A stretch of 64,000 nucleotides of DNA from Balneolaceae bacterium UBA7797 (GTDB lineage Bacteria; Bacteroidota; Rhodothermia; Balneolales; Balneolaceae): positions 186,001-250,000 of the forward strand of contig DLCN01000019.1 of NCBI GenBank assembly GCA_002480645.1, read 5' to 3'. Position numbers and translations under genes: made by a program. This document shows positions 51,543-58,608 of the stretch, in pieces (within the stretch, counting starts at the first letter, position 1; every line of letters begins with the position of its first letter). The notes beneath the pieces were generated by a model, which worked only from the letters and a program-made list of their open reading frames with translations, was not told the origin of the DNA and did not search any database.

Positions 51543-52346
51543 TCACTGATCACTGTTATCTACCGTCCATTCTATTTCCACTTCTTCTTTCATCGCCGAG
51601 CCATCTTCATTTTTTATGATCCGGAACTGTTTGGTGCCGTCGGGTCCTGTTTCTACTTGTACCCCGTTCGTATCAGAGATCATGGCTTCCATTTTAATCT
51701 CAACCACTTTACGACCCAGTTCATCCACGCTTACCTCTACTTCACCGGTCATATGTTCACCCTGCTCTTTCAGAAAGTTTGTGATCTGCAATTCAATTTC
51801 CTCTTCTGTAAGATCCGGGTTGATATTTAAATTTATATCAAAGCGTTCTAAGGTAGATTCAAAAAAGGATTTTTCCACTTTTCCTTCGATCGGCAGGATC
51901 TCTGATCTGCTGAAATTGAATATCTCATTCAAGGCTGCTCTTTTCGATTCAGCCAGTTCATAATCGGCTTCAGGTAAGATCATCATCACTTCTGTGATCA
52001 CTTCGGGTTCTTCCCCATCTCTTTCCATAACCTGAGTATTGATATTTACCTGTGACATTCCGATATCATCCGATGCAAAATTACCGGACATCATTTTTGA
52101 TTTTATATCCGGCTGGTTCAGGCTCGATACGCCTTTGATCATATATCCGATCTCCTGATTCTGCTCAACCGGAACCGAGCAGGCAATGAAAATTACGGCG
52201 ATCAGTGTAAATGAAGCGGCTATTTTATAGATACTTTTCATGGGTCTTTTCTTTTTGGTGTTTTGATCCAACCATGAATCCAGCCCTTCAAAAGAGTCGC
52301 TGTGATCGGTTTCCCTGAGTTTTTGAAATGCTTTTTCTAGTTTCAT
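51543..52346 (-). CDS. Anti-sigma-factor-like membrane protein
   Basis: 267 aa from the ATG at 52346, 4 bases after the sigma-factor stop (an upstream ATG would overlap that gene by 44 bases). Residues 1-36 form a short charged cytosolic part (MKLEKAFQKLRETDHSDSFE, then a KKKRP patch), followed by one membrane segment (about 37-56, IYKIAASFTLIAVIFIAC) and a large periplasmic part with strands such as QVNINTQVMERDGEEPEVIT. The layout is that of anti-sigma factors, and its place directly behind an ECF sigma gene supports this, though no zinc motif (HxxxCxxC) is present. FIACS could instead make it a lipoprotein. Confidence 0.72.
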   Translation of the reverse strand: MKLEKAFQKLRETDHSDSFEGLDSWLDQNTKKKRPMKSIYKIAASFTLIAVIFIACSVPVEQNQEIGYMIKGVSSLNQPDIKSKMMSGNFASDDIGMSQVNINTQVMERDGEEPEVITEVMMILPEADYELAESKRAALNEIFNFSRSEILPIEGKVEKSFFESTLERFDINLNINPDLTEEEIELQITNFLKEQGEHMTGEVEVSVDELGRKVVEIKMEAMISDTNGVQVETGPDGTKQFRIIKNEDGSAMKEEVEIEWTVDNSDQ

Positions 52347-52350
52347 CGCA

Positions 52351-52959
52351 TTACCCCACAGAGTTAATTTTTTTGATGATGGCAGAGGTTTCATGGTAAA
52401 GATCGTTCGTTTTTACAGTGCTTTTTCCGTTCAACGGCCGGGGAGTTGCTCCCGGTAGTCGATCCGCTTGTTCCATGAATTCCTTTAGTTTTTCTCTTGT
52501 CCTGCTTAACCGGGATTTTACCGCCGATTCGCTGTTCTCATTCTGGATCCGGGTGATCTCCTTTATTGAAAATCCACCTATTTCGAATAGCAGAATTGCT
52601 GCCCGCTCTTTTTCATTAATTTTTGACAATGCGCCAACTAACTGCTGATTATCTTCGAAGTACTCGTCTTCAAAAAATAATACGTCGTTACCGGCAGTAT
52701 CGTCATTAAGCGACACAAACCTGCTCCAAAATGGCTTCCGGACCGCATCATAAAAACTGCGGGTAATGATCTGAAAGAACCAGCTCTTAAACTTATCCCT
52801 TTCCCTTAGCTTATGTATGTTTTCATAAGCTTTGATAAGCGATTGTTGCATCACTTCTTCGGCTTCCGCCTTCGTGGATCCCGAACATAACGCTCTGCAG
52901 TAGTTAACTGCATCGTTGTAGTGGGGTTTAAGTACTTCGGTAAATTCAGATCCGGACAA
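52351..52959 (-). CDS. ECF-type RNA polymerase sigma factor
   Basis: 202-aa extracytoplasmic-function sigma factor. Sigma region 2 (about 18-85: AEEVMQQSLIKAYENIHKLR, FKSWFFQIITRSFYDAVRK) and region 4 (about 108-160: INEKERAAILLFEIGGFSIK, SAVKSRLSRTREKLKEFM) are both complete, with a 35-residue C-terminal extension (DRLPGATPRPLNGKSTVKTN). First gene of a three-gene cluster with the anti-sigma-like and aspartyl-protease genes; it probably activates envelope-stress genes including this cluster. Confidence 0.95.
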   Translation of the reverse strand: MSGSEFTEVLKPHYNDAVNYCRALCSGSTKAEAEEVMQQSLIKAYENIHKLRERDKFKSWFFQIITRSFYDAVRKPFWSRFVSLNDDTAGNDVLFFEDEYFEDNQQLVGALSKINEKERAAILLFEIGGFSIKEITRIQNENSESAVKSRLSRTREKLKEFMEQADRLPGATPRPLNGKSTVKTNDLYHETSAIIKKINSVG

Positions 52960-53066
52960 AATATTGTCTTTTGGAATTCATGGTTTAGCGCGCTAACACT
53001 GGTAAGACCCATCCCAAAAGGTAAAAGTCGCAGACTAATTTCAGAAATGTTGATTTCTGGTCTTAA

Positions 53067-53969
53067 CTAGCCTTTTTCTGTGTCAGACAGCTGTTTTACT
53101 TCAGAAACTTCTACAGGAATGGCTTTACTGGCCGAACCACTGTACAACGATACATGAGGGAATGGAATTTCGATACCTTCTTTGTCGAAGCGGGCTTTCA
53201 CTTCTTCGTTGATCGTATTCTTGAGTTGTATGTATTCATCTTTCGGAGCCCAAACCAATAACAAAAGATCGATCGATGAAGCGCCAAACATATCAAAAAT
53301 GATCAATGGGGCCGGTTCCGATAACGCATATTCGTTCTTATCAGCTACATCCATCAATATCTCCCTAACTTTGCCAATGTCCTCTTTATAGGCTACCGAA
53401 ACACTGCAGTTAAAACGCCGGATCGGAAACTTGGTGTTGTTGATTACTTCTGTTTTTATGATCATTTCATTCGGGATCCTCACAAAACGGTTATCAAAAG
53501 TCCTGATCTTTACAGACAGCATATCAATAGACAATACAAATCCCGAAGTATTTCCCACGCTGATGATGTCATCCACTTTAAACGGCTGTTCGGCGATCAG
53601 GAAGAATCCACTGATTATATTTGAAACACTGGTTTGGGAGGCGAAACCAAGAGCAACACCCAAAATTCCTGCTGCTCCTAACAATGGCGCAAGACTGATC
53701 CCCAACTGCCCGAGAACGGTTACCACCAAGATGATCAGCCCAACATAAAAGACGATCTTTCCGGCCAGCATACCATAATGAGTGGCGTATTTTTTCGAAA
53801 AGAATGAGCGTGCCCATCCTCTTAAAATGAACAATAACGGTAATCCCAGTGCCAGTATAATGGCGATCTTTATGGATAAGGCCAGATATTCTTCCGATAA
53901 AAAGGTATCGAGATTCAGATCATTGAGAAAATTATTCTGAACGGCTGTCGAGGTGGAATCGGTTTGCAT
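53067..53969 (-). CDS. MscS-family mechanosensitive channel
   Basis: 300-aa inner-membrane channel opened by membrane tension during osmotic downshock. Three transmembrane segments (about 32-50, 70-90, 92-125), with the pore helix GAAGILGVALGFASQTSVSN, the beta domain FKVDDIISVGNTSGFV and the C-terminal vestibule (VSVAYKEDIGKVREILMDV). Length equals the minimal MscS form. It follows the possible DUF432 gene by 20 bases on the same strand, so both are likely one transcript. Confidence 0.95.
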   Translation of the reverse strand: MQTDSTSTAVQNNFLNDLNLDTFLSEEYLALSIKIAIILALGLPLLFILRGWARSFFSKKYATHYGMLAGKIVFYVGLIILVVTVLGQLGISLAPLLGAAGILGVALGFASQTSVSNIISGFFLIAEQPFKVDDIISVGNTSGFVLSIDMLSVKIRTFDNRFVRIPNEMIIKTEVINNTKFPIRRFNCSVSVAYKEDIGKVREILMDVADKNEYALSEPAPLIIFDMFGASSIDLLLLVWAPKDEYIQLKNTINEEVKARFDKEGIEIPFPHVSLYSGSASKAIPVEVSEVKQLSDTEKG

Positions 53970-53989
53970 AACTCGTAAAATTTGTTCGT

Positions 53990-54781
53990 TTATTTTGCTG
54001 AAATGAACGTGTCGTCGAATAACTTTTTAAAGGTGCGGGTCGCGAAACTATTCGGGATCGGATTTCGGGGTTTGCTCAACAAGGTACCCGTTCCCATCGA
54101 AGCAGGTAACTTACCGGTCATACTTATATCGCTGTTCTGCTCCTCTCCGTGGTACTCGATCACCGTCTGATCTGCCCATAATTCATCATTTGCATCAAAT
54201 ATGCTTAGCCGGTCTACCCGGAAACAAAACTTCTCAAAGTTAAGCTCTTCGTGAGTTTTGTTAATGATGGTGATTGGACAATTGATCAGTGACACAGAGT
54301 TATTCAGATCCGTCAGATTTCTTCGTGCACGGGTACTTTGCCAGTAACAAAGCTCCCCTTCCACAGGATTGCCAAACCAGGTTCTGTTCAACTTACGACT
54401 GGGGATTTCTGTGAGTATGTACTCTTCCTTCTTTAGTTTGATCTGTGCCCATACCGGCACCCGGGTGTAAATATGTATTTTAGATCCCGCGGCTATCTTA
54501 AGTGGATATTCTGAACTGATAATGACCGGCAAATTTGGAAATACCGGTTTGATATCTACCTCAGAGGTTGAACTTTCTTTGGCATAACGGGTCCATTTAA
54601 TTTTATCAGCCGGTAATTCATCCACGGGTTTATTCAGATCTTCGCCCTCTGTCTCATTACTTGAAGCAACCCAGAATTCGTCATTTTTCCTCTTCAGCCA
54701 GATATGTAGGGTGTCAATCTGTACATGCAGTTCCCCTTTTTCTGAATCTACTGTATGAGTTTTCCAGATTTCGTTATTCAT
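53990..54781 (-). CDS. Hypothetical protein, possibly DUF432, linked to the MscS channel
   Basis: 263 aa from the ATG at 54781, which has AAGG about 10 bases upstream (a GTG eight codons earlier is possible). No signal peptide or membrane helix; predicted beta-rich cytosolic protein. PLKIAAGSKIHIYTRVPVWA, YILTEIPSRKLNRTWFGNP, VSLINCPITIINKTHEEL and FCFRVDRLSIFDANDELWAD recall the DUF432 family, which is found beside mechanosensitive channel genes; this assignment is from memory of the pattern and should be treated as tentative. A regulatory or folding link with the channel is inference. Confidence 0.75.
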   Translation of the reverse strand: MNNEIWKTHTVDSEKGELHVQIDTLHIWLKRKNDEFWVASSNETEGEDLNKPVDELPADKIKWTRYAKESSTSEVDIKPVFPNLPVIISSEYPLKIAAGSKIHIYTRVPVWAQIKLKKEEYILTEIPSRKLNRTWFGNPVEGELCYWQSTRARRNLTDLNNSVSLINCPITIINKTHEELNFEKFCFRVDRLSIFDANDELWADQTVIEYHGEEQNSDISMTGKLPASMGTGTLLSKPRNPIPNSFATRTFKKLFDDTFISAK

Positions 54782-54940
54782 ACTTTTCACTACCTTTGAT
54801 GGCACTTTTTTTGATTATTTCTGTATGTGCTCAAGAAAATCAAAAATTGCTTAAACAGATACTCTCTTAAATCTTTTTTCATCCGAAAAGAGAAAAATAG
54901 TTCCCTTTAACAACAGAGTTGCTAGGTATTCTGTTCAATA

Positions 54941-56101
54941 TTATTTCAACATTCCCGATCGCCATGATAGCACACTTACCGCCACCGAGCTCAGTGCCAG
55001 AAAGATGAAGGCTCCGGATAATTGAAATTCCGTGGTAATTGCCCCCATCACCGGTTGAGACAACATCGCACCAAAATAACCAAAGGTAGCCACAGAGGTT
55101 AATGCGATGGCTCCTTCTCTACCCGCAGCACTAAATACCAGCGGAAAATTGAGGGCAATTCCGGCGCCTGTAAGAAATAATCCAAAAGCTCCGGTGTAAA
55201 TATTCGGAATAAACACGGAAATGAAGATGCCGGATGCTGCTACCACATTTCCAACGATCAATACATGTTTGGCACCATAGCGGCTTTTAAGATGATCGCC
55301 AAAAACCCGCATCAGCAGCATGGAGCCGGCATACATGGCGTAACCTATTGGCGCAAAGCCATCCACTGCTTTAATGTAATCGGTGAAGAACAGGCCTACC
55401 CAGTTCATGATGGAAGCTTCTATGGATGAGGCCAGAAATACAATGATCCCCAAAGCGATCAACCCTCCGTGTGGCCAGACGAATTTTTGGCGAGGTGCAT
55501 CGGGATGCGGCGCGTCTTTTGGTAAGTATCCTGATATCAGGATAAGAATGGTGATCATTAATACTGAAGCACCGATAAAATGAACCTGAGTGGAGATTCC
55601 GATCGAGGTTGCTGCTGTGCCCAGCAAAGCGCCGGTCAGATTTCCTACCCCAAACCAGGAATGGATCTTCGACATATGCGACCTTCCCGTATCGGCTTCC
55701 AGTTTTGCTCCCAGCGCATTGATGGAGATATTATACCCGCTTGAAAAAAAACCAACCATAAAGAGCATTAAGGCTAAACCCACCCAATGATGAATAAAAG
55801 CGATCGGAATCAGAATTAATGAAACGATCCCACCCATAAATAGAGCCAGATTTCTGGCTCCGAATTTACCGATCGCAACGGTAAGTATGGGCATCATCAC
55901 AATATTACCTACGCCCCGCATCAATAAAACGTACCCTAATGTGGCTGCTGTCAGGAAGGCTGCATCCCGAACATCCGGTACCCGGGAGGCCCAGGTAGAA
56001 AAGCTCATACCAATAATGAAAAACCCAAGACAAATGGCGTAGAACTCAATTTGATGTTTTTTTCCCTCATCCTGTGGCTGAGGTAGCACATTGGTAAGCA
56101 T
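54941..56101 (-). CDS. Major facilitator superfamily transporter
   Basis: 386-aa permease with about twelve transmembrane helices. Seen: GFFIIGMSFSTWASRVPDVR in helix 1, the loop 2-3 type motif GKFGARNLALFMGG, SGYNISINALGAKLEADTG, HSWFGVGNLTGALLG in helix 5, a cytosolic middle loop (GYLPKDAPHPDAPRQKFVWP) and LMRVFGDHLKSRYGAKH in the second half, mirroring loop 2-3. The type is the YbjJ/FucP-like group with unknown substrates. Monocistronic. Confidence 0.9.
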   Translation of the reverse strand: MLTNVLPQPQDEGKKHQIEFYAICLGFFIIGMSFSTWASRVPDVRDAAFLTAATLGYVLLMRGVGNIVMMPILTVAIGKFGARNLALFMGGIVSLILIPIAFIHHWVGLALMLFMVGFFSSGYNISINALGAKLEADTGRSHMSKIHSWFGVGNLTGALLGTAATSIGISTQVHFIGASVLMITILILISGYLPKDAPHPDAPRQKFVWPHGGLIALGIIVFLASSIEASIMNWVGLFFTDYIKAVDGFAPIGYAMYAGSMLLMRVFGDHLKSRYGAKHVLIVGNVVAASGIFISVFIPNIYTGAFGLFLTGAGIALNFPLVFSAAGREGAIALTSVATFGYFGAMLSQPVMGAITTEFQLSGAFIFLALSSVAVSVLSWRSGMLK

Positions 56102-56255
56102 GTTGTAAACAGACTTCGAAATTAGTCAGCAAAAATACCAGTAAAATTTGCTATCTCATAAGTTTTGAAGGAATGGTTTCCATTAAATAATGTTTCGATA
56201 TTTCAGTGTTAGGTCAGGGTTCAATACCTTTGCAGAAAATTAAATTCAGATATTC

Positions 56256-56696
56256 ATGGAATACGCAGTTTTAGTAATCATTCACGTTCTTTTAGCCATC
56301 ATCATTATTGGTGGAATTCTCATCGGCCGCACCGCCATTATCCCTTTTGCCGGAAAATCCGGTAATGCTGATTTCGCCTTCAACTTTGATAAGGCTTTTA
56401 GCCGAGGTTCGCACGCCGCATTAACCATTCAATTTCTGGTGGGCTTCCGTCTGGCCATGCTACAACTCTCTATGGGTGACTGGTTCACTTTCGAAAGCAG
56501 CATGTCGGTCAGCATTGTAGCTAAACTCGCCTTATGGGTGCTGTTATTCGCATGGACCATCATCGGAAAGAAAATGAAATTAAATGACCCCGAAACCGCC
56601 GATCTATCCGGCCTGAAAAAGTACTACAATGTGCTCACTATTTTTGCCTTAGCACTATTGTTCTTCGGACTGAACATGAGATTGGCGCTCGTGTAA
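56256..56696 (+). CDS. Four-helix membrane protein, 146 aa
   Basis: Integral membrane protein with four hydrophobic segments (about 3-25, 52-72, 83-103, 125-145), conserved-looking His9 and His53 and Arg25, similar in outline to CopD-like four-helix membrane proteins of Bacteroidota. No firm family. Monocistronic, divergent from the MFS gene, and followed by the heme-monooxygenase-like gene 124 bases later, so a link to heme or copper is possible but unproven. Confidence 0.75.
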   Translation: MEYAVLVIIHVLLAIIIIGGILIGRTAIIPFAGKSGNADFAFNFDKAFSRGSHAALTIQFLVGFRLAMLQLSMGDWFTFESSMSVSIVAKLALWVLLFAWTIIGKKMKLNDPETADLSGLKKYYNVLTIFALALLFFGLNMRLALV

Positions 56697-56820
56697 CCTA
56701 TAGTTATTTAAGGGCAAGGTACTTTTAAAAAGACCCGGATCATTTTCGAAATCTTTTATTTAGAATAATTCTAAATAACCATACATTTAGTCACTCAATC
56801 ACTAATTGAACACTAAAAGT

Positions 56821-57159
56821 ATGTCTGAACTTAATCTGGGTTTTGTAGCCATAAATTACATTTCATGCACTCCTGAGTATCAGGGGCGCTTCGAAGAACT
56901 ATTCAAATCACGTGCCGGTGCTATCGATACTCTACCCGGTTTTCGCCACATGCATGTGCTAAAGCCTCAGGTTCCCGGAGAGGAAAATCTTGTGATCAGT
57001 TACTGGGATACAGAAGAGGATTTTAAAGCATGGACTAAATCTGAAGCTTTCATTAAAGGCCATAAACGCGGCTTCGAAGATGTGAAGAAAGCTAAAGATG
57101 CCGGACAGGAACCACCTATGACCTCCTCATTCAAGACCTATGAGATCATTACCAACTAA
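56821..57159 (+). CDS. HmoA/IsdG-like antibiotic biosynthesis monooxygenase
   Basis: 112-aa ferredoxin-like protein; ATG at 56821 preferred over a TTG five codons upstream. ABM-domain marks are INYISCTPEYQGRFEELFKS, AIDTLPGFRHMHVL and YWDTEEDFKAWTKSEAFIKG with the conserved Trp and a His in the following helix (GHKRGFE), as in heme-degrading HmoA/IsdG monooxygenases. Those enzymes open heme to release iron. The stop codon lies within the next small gene (20-base overlap). Confidence 0.88.
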   Translation: MSELNLGFVAINYISCTPEYQGRFEELFKSRAGAIDTLPGFRHMHVLKPQVPGEENLVISYWDTEEDFKAWTKSEAFIKGHKRGFEDVKKAKDAGQEPPMTSSFKTYEIITN

Positions 57160-57277
57160 GGATACTAGTGGTCTTAAAAAGATCTTAAAACGATTTGGTA
57201 TCGCAGGTTTTCTCTTCTTTTTCATTAAGGGATTGGTCTGGTTAGCCGTTCTTTATTTCGGGGTTCAGTTCTTTTGA
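57140..57277 (+). CDS. 45-aa single-pass membrane protein overlapping the monooxygenase gene
   Basis: ATG at 57140 inside the end of the monooxygenase gene in another frame, stop TGA at 57275. The peptide begins MRSLPTKDTSGLKKILKRFG (basic), then one transmembrane helix IAGFLFFFIKGLVWLAVLYF and GVQFF. The basic n-part, single helix and overlap suggest a real, coupled small gene. Similar short FGIAGFLFFLIKG-type peptides may be conserved in relatives; not verified. Confidence 0.55.
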   Translation: MRSLPTKDTSGLKKILKRFGIAGFLFFFIKGLVWLAVLYFGVQFF

Positions 57278-57344
57278 TGATCTCTCTGTAGTAATTCCTT
57301 AACAGTTTTTTTTGTATCTACCGTAAATCAATCACGGAGATATC

Positions 57345-58493
57345 ATGAAAAAAAGTCTGTTCTTATTAATTATTACAGGTCTGAGTATTAAGGTATCGGC
57401 ACAATCCACAAATGGCCACGATCATGCTCACGATCAGAAGGTCTATTTTCCGGATGTGCCGGGCTTTTACACCTTATCGTGTGATTTTCACATGCATACT
57501 GTGTTTTCTGATGGAAGTGTATGGCCGAATATTCGGGTTCAGGAAGCAAACCGGGAAGGATTGGATTGTATCTCAACAACGGAACATTTAGAGTATCAGC
57601 CTCATAGCAAAGACATCCCTCATCCCGATCGAAACCGGTCGTTTGAACTGGCAAGTCACGCCGCCAGAAATAGCGAACTGATCGTGGTAGCCGGCTCTGA
57701 GATCACCCGTTCCATGCCTCCGGGCCACACCAATGCCATCTTTATTGAGGATGCCAACCCGATTCTACAAGACAACGCCATGGATGCGTTCAGAGAAGCC
57801 AGGAAACAGAACGCGTTTGTGTTTACCAATCACCCCATGTGGACGGCTCAGCGAAAAGACGGGATCGCGAAATACGAACCTATGCATCTTGAATTGATCG
57901 AAAAAGGGATGCTCCACGGAATTGAAGTGGTCAATGAAACGACATTTTCTGACGAAGCCATTGCATTGGCATTGAAATATGATCTCACATTCATTGGCAC
58001 CTCCGACATTCACGGGCTTACCGACTGGCTATACGATATTCCTCATGGTGGTCACCGACCGGTTACACTGGTTTTCTCAGCTGAACGAACAAAAGAAGGA
58101 ATGAAAGCCGCACTTTTTAATAAACAAACAGTGGTTTGGTATAAGGATATGTTTATTGGTCGTAAAGAGTGGCTGGACCCACTTTTACATAACTCGCTGG
58201 AAGTTTCAGCACTGGGTTATGATGGGGATACCTCTGTGCTAAGTGTTGAGATTAATAATCCTACACATTCTCATTATATCATACAGAATAAAAGTGATTA
58301 TACCTTTCATGAGGATCCTTCAATCATGATTATTGAACCTCAAAGCACTAAGATCCTTTCTGTAAAAACGCTGGAAAGATTCGACTCGGTGATCCTTCCA
58401 TTTACCTTCCTGAACGCCATGTATGCACCTGATACCTATCCGACCATATTCTATGAGTTAAGCACAAAAAATGATCCGGATACCTCAAACTAA
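57345..58493 (+). CDS. Secreted PHP-domain phosphodiesterase (Sb-PDE-like)
   Basis: 382 aa with signal peptide MKKSLFLLIITGLSIKVSA. A PHP hydrolase core (about 40-260) shows the metal-binding motifs DFHMHTVFSDG, STTEHLEYQPHSKD, GSEITRSMPPGHTNAI, TNHPMW, VVNETTFSDE and GTSDIHG. A C-terminal sandwich follows (about 285-375). The signal peptide and a His-rich start (GHDHAHD) fit the Sb-PDE family, reported to hydrolyse organophosphate di- or triesters. Expected to act in the periplasm. Ends at a terminator. Confidence 0.88.
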   Translation: MKKSLFLLIITGLSIKVSAQSTNGHDHAHDQKVYFPDVPGFYTLSCDFHMHTVFSDGSVWPNIRVQEANREGLDCISTTEHLEYQPHSKDIPHPDRNRSFELASHAARNSELIVVAGSEITRSMPPGHTNAIFIEDANPILQDNAMDAFREARKQNAFVFTNHPMWTAQRKDGIAKYEPMHLELIEKGMLHGIEVVNETTFSDEAIALALKYDLTFIGTSDIHGLTDWLYDIPHGGHRPVTLVFSAERTKEGMKAALFNKQTVVWYKDMFIGRKEWLDPLLHNSLEVSALGYDGDTSVLSVEINNPTHSHYIIQNKSDYTFHEDPSIMIIEPQSTKILSVKTLERFDSVILPFTFLNAMYAPDTYPTIFYELSTKNDPDTSN

Positions 58494-58509
58494 ACCGTTC
58501 ATTTCCGGG

Positions 58510-58536
58510 CCCGGTTCATCGCCGGGTTTTCTGTTT
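58510..58536 (+). terminator. Terminator after the PHP phosphodiesterase
   Basis: Stem CCCGG / CCGGG with loop TTCATCG, followed by TTTTCTGTTTT, 17 bases after the stop. Confidence 0.78.
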
Positions 58537-58608
58537 TCTCTGACCATCTTAACCCATTGATATACAACTCCTAATTGCCTATATATCAGCTCAACGCAGC
58601 AGATCAAA

